This document shows positions 36,401-41,289 of a stretch of 64,000 nt of DNA, one piece after another. Position numbers and translations under genes: made by a program. The notes under the pieces are model-generated. The model ran no database searches, had not been told where the DNA came from, and was given only the letters and a program-made list of their open reading frames with translations. Position 1 is the stretch's first letter, and each line of letters starts with the position of its first letter. This stretch comes from Acanthaster planci (Eukaryota > Echinodermata > Asteroidea > Valvatida > Acanthasteridae): contig NW_019091549.1 of assembly GCF_001949145.1 (NCBI RefSeq), positions 124,001 through 188,000 on the forward strand. The letters run 5' to 3'.

Positions 36401-37762
36401 GTCAAATCTACTGACTATTTAAAGGGCCCCAATTTTTTTTTTAGTCTTCTTTTTTTATTAGTTTTTTGCTTTGTAGGACAAATTGGCATAAACAAAAAAA
36501 GATCAGATCATGAACTAAAGGAAAACACGTGATGGTACATTTTGTTGGGAGTTTGTTTTGATTTGCTCCTAGTGGACAACTTTAATACCTCTGTGGAGTC
36601 AATTAAAAGGAAAGTTGATGGTCAAATGAAGCCATCGTTCTTTTCACTCTTCAACCTGTTAGCCTACTGGTTGGCTTGGACATTTTATTTTGACATACTG
36701 AAAGTGTAACCACTTCGCACCAGGGAGCCCAGTTTCGGGTTCGTTTTCTTTATACCTAATGCTGGGCTGCCTGAAATTGAACAAAAAAGCTGGGCCGTGT
36801 AACAAAAGACCATACTCTGAATAAAAGACCGAGCTGCTTGGAATTTCCAACATTTTTTCAGTTGTCAATAGTGCATGAAATCCGTCATTGTTTTGAAAGA
36901 TTATACCACTGTTTGTGGCATTCAGTGCAGGCAGATTACCAACGGGTACAAAAGCGATCAAGTGCTGCACGCTAATCTGGCCCCTATTTAAAAGACATCA
37001 GCAGTGCACTGTGGTGATTTCGGAAATTACATAACACTACTCAATCTGGGCTCTTTTTACAAGGTGGCAGGCCTGTCTGAAATATTCTGGTGTCAATAGA
37101 TATTGTCTGTCAGATTAGAGTAGCCACCAGACAGTCATTCGTGTGGGTGTACACGTTTAGTAAATGAAGTTATGAATTTTAAAGAATTTTGAAAAATGAA
37201 AAATCACCCAGCCCAGCAGAATCAATGTGGATAAATGGGCCCGGCGCAAAGTGGTTAAGAAGTGAGTTTGTTCGGATCTTTTCAGAGCATCAGCTCAGTA
37301 AACCAAAGGGCAATCCAGTTGGCCAGGGAGTCTGCCATCAAGCTGCAAGACACCAATCAGACATCAGAGTCTGTCCGTGCCATCAACACAACCCAGCTCC
37401 AACCAGCCAGGACAAGCTGCGACATTTACGCCCCAGGCCTCCAGGGCCTGGAGAGTACGGTAACACAGGCCAACGCCGAGGCACAGACCACCACGGACCA
37501 GGTGCTGGTCTCCCAGGCGACGGTCAACCGGCTCCTGGTGGAGGTAGAGACCATTCAGCAGGCCAATCTGTCAGACCTGCCTGGTCTGATGGAGAGGATC
37601 CGACAGGCAAGGTTGGCATTCACGCAAGGGGACTTTGCACAACTGGTCACGGCATTGTCACGGTCGGTGCAGGAGCAGCAGGCCTGGCTCGATGCCACGC
37701 AGGAGCAAGCAACAGAGATTGAAGCACAAATCAACACCCTGGAGAGTTTTAGAGTTACATAG
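9248..37762 (+). CDS. Laminin-type chain with mosaic LN-LE-LF-LE-L4-LE-coil architecture, complete
   Basis: Twenty-four exons join to 5727 nt, 1908 residues plus stop, with every phase consistent. It is a secreted basement-membrane type protein. Approximate residues: signal peptide 1-24, LN 25-293, LE1-4 295-521, short LE plus LF 522-776, LE6-9 777-984, L4 985-1208, LE10-11 1209-1328, coil 1329-1908. The LN start ([18 protein letters not shown]) and the coil start ([12 protein letters not shown]) resemble gamma chains, and the coil length matches gamma chains. LF is a beta or alpha3/alpha5 type domain. There are no LG domains, so it is not a standard alpha chain. No NIDPNAV-like nidogen site is seen. 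The C-terminus LESFRVT lacks the terminal Cys of beta chains and the Glu three residues from the end of gamma chains. Gamma-like chain is the best label; a lineage-specific class is possible. Confidence 0.9.
9497..11189 (+). other. Laminin intron 1
   Basis: This 1.7 kb intron contains poly-G/poly-C tracts around 9858, 9952 and 10050, which give spurious open frames on both strands. No gene or clear mobile element is seen. Confidence 0.6.
11190..11821 (+). CDS. Laminin exon 2: main part of LN domain
   Basis: Acceptor TGTTTTACAG ends at 11189 and donor GTAGGT starts at 11822. The exon encodes [13 protein letters not shown], then [38 protein letters not shown] and [13 protein letters not shown]. 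CxLCD, TWWQS, PYQYY and the YYxIS ending are LN signatures. There are several N-glycosylation sequons. The LN domain normally drives laminin network assembly. Confidence 0.95.
11995..12140 (+). repeat. TG-rich low-complexity tract
   Basis: A run of GTGTGTGT, TTTTGTTTTTG and similar words lies in laminin intron 2. It produces spurious frames rich in Cys, Phe and Val on one strand and Lys/Thr on the other. Confidence 0.8.
12808..12989 (+). CDS. Laminin exon 3: LE module 1
   Basis: Acceptor CCTCAACAG ends at 12807 and donor GTAGGT starts at 12990. The module [12 protein letters not shown] to ANECE has eight cysteines and the [10 protein letters not shown] core of laminin EGF-like repeats. It directly follows LN, as in all laminin short arms. 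Confidence 0.9.
13453..13620 (+). CDS. Laminin exon 4: LE module 2
   Basis: Acceptor TTAACTAG ends at 13452 and donor GTAAGT starts at 13621. The exon is symmetric, phase 1 at both ends. It encodes [21 protein letters not shown] and ESCI. Confidence 0.9.
14160..14339 (+). CDS. Laminin exon 5: LE module 3
   Basis: Acceptor CTGTCACAG ends at 14159 and donor GTTAGT starts at 14340. The exon is symmetric, phase 1 at both ends. It encodes [30 protein letters not shown] and MDEYYGL. Confidence 0.9.
14465..14598. mobile_element. MITE-like foldback element in laminin intron 5
   Basis: Arms 14465-14519 and 14544-14598 are inverted copies of about 55 bp with few mismatches, including GTAGCACCAT and TGTGGTTCT. 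The 24-bp centre contains the palindrome GGTACATGTACC. The whole 134 bp could form one long hairpin. Confidence 0.8.
14995..15143 (+). CDS. Laminin exon 6: LE module 4
   Basis: Acceptor TTGCCCCAG ends at 14994. The exon encodes [30 protein letters not shown] and [12 protein letters not shown] chose donor GAG|GTATAC at 15144 because the next exon needs phase 0; an alternative GTGAGG at 15139 would put a stop in exon 7. Confidence 0.85.
15803..15954 (+). CDS. Laminin exon 7: short LE module and LF start
   Basis: Acceptor TTTGTTTAG ends at 15802 and donor GTCAGT starts at 15955. The exon encodes [17 protein letters not shown], then [12 protein letters not shown] and [11 protein letters not shown]. 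The LE module lacks its last loop and runs straight into LF, as in laminin beta chains, where a GYYF-type motif opens the LF domain. Confidence 0.87.
16078..16239. mobile_element. MITE-like element with 26-29 bp terminal inverted repeats
   Basis: The left end GGGAGACTTTGAGACGCTTG and the right end, read in reverse AGGAGACTTTGAGATGCTTA, match with few changes. It lies in laminin intron 7. Inside, three degenerate units of about 22 bp (AGTTxTGxGCAxGT) run from 16126 to 16190. Confidence 0.75.
16480..16629 (+). CDS. Laminin exon 8: LF domain, part 2
   Basis: Acceptor TTTGCTCAG ends at 16479 and donor GTAAGT starts at 16630. The exon encodes [17 protein letters not shown] and [20 protein letters not shown] aligns with the tyrosine- and acid-rich stretch after the beta-chain GYYF motif. 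Confidence 0.82.
17765..18096 (+). CDS. Laminin exon 9: LF domain, core
   Basis: Acceptor TATGTCCAG ends at 17764 and donor GTGAGA starts at 18097. The exon encodes [23 protein letters not shown], and [19 protein letters not shown]. The last segment aligns with the LIDSLVLMP motif of laminin beta LF domains. Confidence 0.9.
18847..18978 (+). CDS. Laminin exon 10: LF domain, end
   Basis: Acceptor TCTTCCAAAG ends at 18846. I preferred donor GTAAGT at 18979 over the weaker GTAGGT at 18975 because it keeps the phase. The exon encodes [18 protein letters not shown] and [17 protein letters not shown], matching the beta-type CRNIIFSISA ending of LF. Confidence 0.86.
18979..20182 (+). other. Laminin intron 10
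   Basis: This 1.2 kb intron has no supported gene. It contains GAGTGAAAT-like short repeats near 19330-19400 and two overlapping minus-strand open frames at 19506-19831, which are discussed as an unexplained signal. Confidence 0.5.
20183..20326 (+). CDS. Laminin exon 11: LE module 6
   Basis: Acceptor TTTTTGTCAG ends at 20182 and donor GTGAGA starts at 20327. The exon encodes [28 protein letters not shown] and [11 protein letters not shown], a complete LE repeat right after LF as in beta chains. Confidence 0.92.
20327..22450 (+). other. Laminin intron 11
   Basis: This 2.1 kb intron has no supported gene. It has a near-palindrome around 20977-20998 (CCACGGACGT to ACATCCGTGG) and otherwise AT-rich unique-looking sequence. 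Confidence 0.55.
22451..22772 (+). CDS. Laminin exon 12: LE modules 7 and 8
   Basis: Acceptor CTGAGCAG ends at 22450 and donor GTAAGC starts at 22773. Two LE repeats share one exon. The first, from [13 protein letters not shown], carries an extra loop ([14 protein letters not shown]). The second runs from CNCNPEGSS to [10 protein letters not shown]. Confidence 0.92.
23248..23490 (+). CDS. Laminin exon 13: LE module 9 and L4 start
   Basis: Acceptor CAAAAAG ends at 23247 and donor GTAAGC starts at 23491. The exon encodes [13 protein letters not shown] to TNPDGCQP, then [19 protein letters not shown] and IADDFTAQ. The CFCxGH segment leading into SxIxxxF is how gamma and alpha chains open the L4 domain. 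Confidence 0.92.
24204..24637. mobile_element. Tc1/mariner-like non-autonomous element
   Basis: Terminal inverted repeats of 32 bp (24204-24235 and 24606-24637) differ at about two sites and contain CATTTGCAAAAGTTTA, typical of Tc1/mariner-type ends. The interior of about 370 bp has no transposase frame, so it is a deletion derivative or MITE. TA lies next to both ends. Confidence 0.8.
25196..25390 (+). repeat. Cytosine-rich low-complexity tract before exon 14
   Basis: About 190 nt are dominated by CCTCC, CCCT and CCACC words, with few G residues. It is an extended pyrimidine tract just upstream of the exon 14 acceptor. It produces a spurious proline-rich open frame that fuses with the exon. 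Confidence 0.7.
25419..25783 (+). CDS. Laminin exon 14: L4 (type IV A) domain, main part
   Basis: Acceptor AGTTCCAG ends at 25418 and donor GTTAGT starts at 25784. The exon encodes [16 protein letters not shown], then [24 protein letters not shown]-free [10 protein letters not shown] and [23 protein letters not shown] corresponds to the FxAPxKFLG motif of L4 domains. Confidence 0.9.
26118..26294 (+). CDS. Laminin exon 15: L4 domain, end
   Basis: Acceptor GTTTGTCAG ends at 26117 and donor GTAAGA starts at 26295. The exon encodes [15 protein letters not shown] and TTVEQCTC. The VEQCTC ending is the classic exit of an L4 domain back into an LE module. Confidence 0.92.
26815..26975. repeat. Dispersed GGGGGC/GCCCCC repeat, copy 1
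   Basis: It has GGGGGGGCAGTGGCCCCCCAC near the left and GCCCCCCTCCCACTTCCAAA, CGTTCTGC near the right. Similar words recur at 61925-62115. This looks like an old foldback-type element with G/C-run ends. Confidence 0.45.
27161..27421 (+). CDS. Laminin exon 16: LE remainder after L4 and LE module 10
   Basis: Acceptor TGACTTGAAG ends at 27160 and donor GTAAGT starts at 27422. The exon encodes [16 protein letters not shown], then [26 protein letters not shown], and an extra segment with [12 protein letters not shown]. Cysteine spacing is less regular than in the other LE modules. Confidence 0.88.
27901..28044 (+). CDS. Laminin exon 17: LE module 11, last before the coil
   Basis: Acceptor TATCTCCAG ends at 27900 and donor GTAAGT starts at 28045. 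The exon encodes [29 protein letters not shown] and [11 protein letters not shown]. The ending resembles the gamma-chain tail that leads directly into the coiled coil. Confidence 0.92.
28305..29340. mobile_element. Candidate foldback element of about 1 kb in laminin intron 17
   Basis: The left end has ATGCATACAGGCCTCAAATTTC; the reverse of the right end has ATGCACAGACCTCGAATTTC. Both ends then run into GGC/GCC-rich repeats. The interior is GC-richer than the flanks. Homology between ends is imperfect, so the boundaries are tentative. Confidence 0.45.
28646..28670. repeat. GC hairpin, 10-bp perfect stem
   Basis: CGGCCCGCCG and CGGCGGGCCG flank a 5-nt CACAC loop. It stands out in an AT-rich intron. 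Confidence 0.85.
29653..29828 (+). CDS. Laminin exon 18: start of coiled-coil arm
   Basis: Acceptor TCCCCCGTAG ends at 29652 and donor GTATCT starts at 29829. The exon encodes [17 protein letters not shown]. The CxxC pair sits where laminin chains cross-link at the top of the coil, and CYDSI mirrors the gamma-chain CYRLV. Heptad-like text follows. Confidence 0.92.
30387..30609 (+). CDS. Laminin exon 19: coiled coil
   Basis: Acceptor TCCCTTCAG ends at 30386 and donor GTGAGC starts at 30610. The exon encodes [32 protein letters not shown] and [12 protein letters not shown], which is heptad-patterned coiled-coil sequence. Confidence 0.88.
30727..30840 (+). repeat. Dispersed repeat B, copy 1
   Basis: It contains AACCAGCATGTGAACCAACA, then CACTACACTTAACTGGTTCA. 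The same order is seen at 31937-32051 and 42983-43062. Confidence 0.6.
31657..31838 (+). CDS. Laminin exon 20: coiled coil
   Basis: Acceptor CTACTTCCAG ends at 31656 and donor GTATTT starts at 31839. The exon encodes [33 protein letters not shown] and [16 protein letters not shown] with regular hydrophobic spacing. Confidence 0.87.
31937..32051 (+). repeat. Dispersed repeat B, copy 2
   Basis: It contains GTGTGCAAAAGGCATTAG, AACCAACATACATGAACCAA and CACTACACTTCCTGGTTTAA. Confidence 0.65.
32538..32807 (+). CDS. Laminin exon 21: coiled coil
   Basis: Acceptor TTTTTTCCAG ends at 32537 and donor GTACAT starts at 32808. It is phase 0 at both ends, 90 codons. It encodes [36 protein letters not shown] and [13 protein letters not shown]. 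The predicted helix is rich in Ala and Gln. Confidence 0.88.
32884..33005 (-). repeat. Dispersed repeat A, copy 2
   Basis: Read on the minus strand it aligns with 3012-3136 over about 120 bp with interspersed mismatches. It lies in laminin intron 21. Confidence 0.7.
33901..34138 (+). CDS. Laminin exon 22: coiled coil
   Basis: Acceptor GACCTTGCAG ends at 33900 and donor GTTAGC starts at 34139. The exon encodes [37 protein letters not shown] and [11 protein letters not shown]. Confidence 0.87.
34139..35963 (+). other. Laminin intron 22
   Basis: This 1.8 kb intron has a tandemly duplicated block (34480-34985) that reads as Lys/Gln/Ala-rich open frames on the minus strand. The rest shows no gene. 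Confidence 0.55.
34480..34985 (-). repeat. Tandem duplications in laminin intron 22
   Basis: A block of about 180 bp is present twice (around 34500-34640 and 34675-34760), sharing TTGACTTTTTxGCTxGTTG and TTCTGAGTTGCCGCAGGATT. Then about three units of 55-60 bp follow (34812-34985), built on TTTAGCTGCA, AATTTTGGTG and CCTGTCTGGCTTG. Both parts stay open on the minus strand. Confidence 0.65.
35964..36142 (+). CDS. Laminin exon 23: coiled coil
   Basis: Acceptor TTTTCACAG ends at 35963 and donor GTATAG starts at 36143. The exon encodes [35 protein letters not shown] and [19 protein letters not shown]. Confidence 0.87.
36706..37134 (-). mobile_element. Dispersed repeat C, copy 1 (minus)
   Basis: Read on the minus strand it starts CTGGTGGCTACTCTAATC and ends GCGAAGTGGTTAC. 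It aligns over its whole length with 54311-54777 on the plus strand. It lies in laminin intron 23. A further fragment of its end may lie at 37225-37258. Confidence 0.8.
37286..37762 (+). CDS. Laminin exon 24: end of coiled coil and stop
   Basis: Acceptor TCTTTTCAG ends at 37285. The exon encodes [53 protein letters not shown] and [18 protein letters not shown], followed by TAG. There is one Cys in the exon and none near the end, and no LG-coding sequence follows in the next kilobases. Confidence 0.9.
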   Translation, partial: SISSVNQRAIQLARESAIKLQDTNQTSESVRAINTTQLQPARTSCDIYAPGLQGLESTVTQANAEAQTTTDQVLVSQATVNRLLVEVETIQQANLSDLPGLMERIRQARLAFTQGDFAQLVTALSRSVQEQQAWLDATQEQATEIEAQINTLESFRVT

Positions 37763-40138
37763 TTATTGCAGTTTTTTGAAATTGTTGTCGGCCCGAAATG
37801 TTCCTGTGAATGTGTACAAACCAGTTTGAATTTGTGTGTTAAAACTTGTATGTAAAATTGGTCACAGGTTCCCATGGGCCCCTAATGGAAGTCACATCTT
37901 TCACTGATGAAGGTAAAGTTACAAGCGGTACAGTTACAAATGTCTGGTGAATTTTTTTAATTTTCTGATTGACTGTCATCAAGGGCGGAGTTGGGGAGGG
38001 AAACAAAGGAATCACTGTTGTCATAGTTGATTCCACCCCCCCCAGCTGATAAACACAGTGAGATCGTGTCTCTACAAATCCTACGTTTTACCACAGAACA
38101 TCTTGAACCTGAAATGTTTAGGGTGCCTTTTATAGCAGGCTGTAGACCCCAATGGCATTAAGGGCTTCATTCTGTGCACTCACATAAACCCATGGAACAC
38201 ACTGGAACTAGGCTCTCAAAATTGGTGCCTACCCCTTTCTCAAAAGGTTAGATCCACCTCTGATTTAACCTTGATTTTATTGGCATAGTTCACCAGACTC
38301 TCAAGAAGTTTAGCTTTTCCTAATGAAATATCTATTATTTTTTACTTTAAAAAAATTCCTCATACAAGAATTCCACCAAGTTCAGAGTGCTACACAAGTA
38401 ACTGTAATTGTGTTTTTAAGTTTTCCTTCAAAATTAGCCAGCTTGTCTCGAAATGAAATATGGTTTTAATCATTTACCCAGATCACAGTAATTGTATATT
38501 GAGATAGTCGTCCAGTACTACTAATTTATAAGTATCTTAATTTTGTGTCAGTAATTTAACTCTTTTCAGATGCACTTTTAGGTTTTAAAGATTTTTTTAA
38601 AACAATATATTGAAAGTGTTTTAAAACAGTGTATTATCCTCTCTTCATTCAAAGGATGAAATGATCAGTGGTATGCCACAACAGTAGTTTTTCATTTTCC
38701 TTGCAACTTGCATTCAAACAGAGTTAACTTTGACTAGATCCCTCAGAGTGATTCCAAAACAATCACAACTGATGGGATTTTCGATAAGGAATGCCAGGCA
38801 GAAAATCCTTGCTTTACATAATGTCATTAAAAAAATGTAGAATGGCTATCCACCTTGAGCAGAATCACCCCTTCATTGGTGAAAAAGAGCCTCATTTGGT
38901 GGGGTGTTCATTTGGTAGCAACGGGACCATATCCATGAATTTCATAGTCCTTCATGAACCAGCAAAGAGCAGTTCCCACCGAAAGAGCCTCTATTGCCAG
39001 AAAAATTGCTCCCTCTCTTGGTCCCACTTGGGGCGGATACCTTAGGAAAGCTTGACTTTAAAGCGGAGAATGTCTCAAAATTACCACAATTGGCAAATAT
39101 GTGGATTTACAATGTATATGCTTTCCATGTGGAGTTTACTTTGGATTGGATTGTTTGTTCTTTCTCTAATTTCAGTAAAACTATGCAGCTGATGATGATA
39201 AGGCATACATTAAACTACTTTCAATTGAGTTGTATCATAGAACTACCGCTGATACTATTTAAACCATTTCCTCTGGCCTATCCATCTTTGAAAGGGACAG
39301 GGGATAATGAGTCAAATCAATCACTGAACTGCCTGATTTTCTAATGTTGATGGTTGATTGGAGCTGTATCATTAATTGAGACCTTGCCCTTTTGCTCCAT
39401 GATTTTCTGTTACTGCTTGTAAGAGGCTTTGAAACCCAACAAATCTGTATAATTCTTTAAAACTTTGAAGCTTATTTGGCACTGAAACCATAGTACAGGG
39501 ACACGATTGTGGCCTCAGGTGAAGTTTCATTAATGGCCAGCAGTTCAGGGAATACATGTATCTATCACTTCTGCGATTATCCAGAACCTTCTACTTAAAT
39601 TTGAAAAGAGATTAATCCAAGTGCATAGAGATTAATTCAAGTGCCATTGTCGGAAGAACAAAATTGTTTGTCAGCATATATGCAAAAGACCTGCCTTTTC
39701 GTGTATAAAATCTGCACGTGGTCTGACATCACATTGCAGTGAACTACCATCAACCAAAGATTACATTGTCTTTGGTTAATGGTGCTGTGTGGACTTTGCT
39801 TGAAACTTTAAATATGTTCTTGCCCATATGTAACGGTAATTTGTGTAAGTTTGGTCTGTAAGGATGTATTTCTTTTGGTTCTAAGTCACAATTTTTAAGT
39901 ACACACTGTCATTAAGTCCTTAATACTGTTTATACGATATAGTATATTCATTGGCCCTGTGGTTTGTTTTTAATCTCTCTAGTTTTGATATTTTAGAATT
40001 CTGAGTATAGCCTGGCTTCCTGTGCATTGCTTTTTTTTGTAAATATGTGTCATACTTAATTCGAACATGACTTAATCTGTGTGAACATTCCAGCTCTTGT
40101 GTACAAAAGATGTGTTTGATTGGTCTTCATTAAATAAA
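37763..40138 (+). other. Laminin 3' UTR, probable
   Basis: About 2.4 kb of AT-rich sequence follows the laminin stop with no supported gene. It ends at a poly(A) signal candidate inside TTAAATAAATA at 40130-40140. The UTR length is inferred and not shown. Confidence 0.45.
40133..40138 (+). terminator. Candidate poly(A) signal AATAAA of the laminin gene
   Basis: A canonical AATAAA lies 2.4 kb after the stop. The region before it is AT-rich, and the presumed promoter of the next gene follows within 0.9 kb. Other AATAAA words upstream, such as near 38330, could be used instead. Confidence 0.35.
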
Positions 40139-40743
40139 TACTACGACACATATCTAGACTGACTAGGAAATATTTTTGTCCCTATGTTGTTTTAGCTTTG
40201 GTTACTCCATACGTTTATGATACTCGTGCTCATAGGAATTGTACTCAACCACAACAGTTTTAATGTCTGCTGTTATACAATAATCATGTGCAGTTTTAGA
40301 ATTATTTTGTTTAGCGGGAGACGTTTAATTTAGTGTTTGGGTATACTTAGAAGGTAGCAGCCGCTCAACCGCTTCACTATGATTGAGTGAAAGAATAACC
40401 AAGTAAAGTGTAGGTACAAAATAATATCGTGCATTGTGAATCGTGTAAAATCACCCGAAAAAGATTAATGTCGGACAAGGGTGGAGGGGGGCAACAGGGC
40501 CATACCACCGCCCCAAATGAAGCAAAATTTTGGAAGAGAGGAGCGAAGTTTTCGGCCTGTTTCATTTCTCTTTCTTCAGAAAGTGTCTAAAAAGCCCCTT
40601 AAGTAAAGCTTACCCCACAGGAAAGCCATAAGACATGGTTTGAAACTATTCTCAAAATTTTTAACCCCCTAAAAATAAGTTCCCCGTCGAAAATATGGTC
40701 TTAGATCCGTCCATGTATGTCGTATGTCGTAAACGCTTAAAGG

Positions 40744-40807
40744 TGACGTGTGTCGCTCTTTGCGCTCTTGCAAGCAAGCTCGTTTGTATTAGCTGTGACG
40801 TGATTGG
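40744..40807 (+). promoter_or_regulatory. Candidate promoter motifs of the collagen gene
   Basis: Two TGACGTG words (from 40744 and 40796, CRE-like) and an inverted CCAAT box (ATTGG at 40803) lie 220-280 nt before the collagen start codon, in a stretch less AT-rich than its surroundings. No TATA box is apparent. Assignment rests on position and motif match only. Confidence 0.25.
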
Positions 40808-41024
40808 TTGAAACTGGTGAAGGTGGAACTTCCTGAACTTTCTTCTTATGTCGAAAGATTTATCGTCTGCCCAGAGAGGAAGTGATATTGTGCGTAAACA
40901 TAACGTGCTTTCGCTCGCACTGCACCCTTGGACTGCACAATCCCCTCTTGTTGACGGAAGCTCAATGCCGACACGGAAACCCGGCAATGTTAAGCCAGTT
41001 TTACCCGTACCACTCAAAGTTACA

Positions 41025-41289
41025 ATGAGAGCAGAGACTCTGACACTGTTTGTGCTTTGTCTGGTGTCTTCTGGGGATATTTTGGACAGTATACTGGATG
41101 CTGCCTGGGGAGTTTTTCGTCCGGACAGTCATGTAGGCCGGGAGGTCGTCATCAACTCGTGGCGTCTGGAGTTGGGCACCGAGCTCAGTGCACTCGGGCC
41201 AGGGAGCAATGACGATCTGACGGGTAGGGGCTTCCGGCGAGGCCCGCTGTTTGCGGATGCCGCGGAATTGGCTGAACCACTACCATCAG
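41025..41289 (+). CDS. Collagen exon 1: signal peptide and N-terminal spacer
   Basis: The ATG at 41025 opens a good signal peptide, then [17 protein letters not shown] and acidic text to LAEPLPS. Donor GTACAT follows at 41290. The reading frame is open upstream to at least 40848, so earlier in-frame Mets (40848, 40965) are possible, but they would bury the signal peptide. Phase 1 matches the next exon. Linking it to exon 2 across 10.5 kb is inference. Confidence 0.65.

Noticed and set aside
36659-36970. Minus-strand frame of 103 residues as a separate gene
   Set aside because: The same sequence recurs at 54500-54780, so it is part of a dispersed repeat and not a single-copy gene.
40848-41024. 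Longer N-terminus of the collagen starting at 40848
   Set aside because: The frame is open, but the typical signal peptide starts at 41025; an upstream start would place about 59 residues before it.
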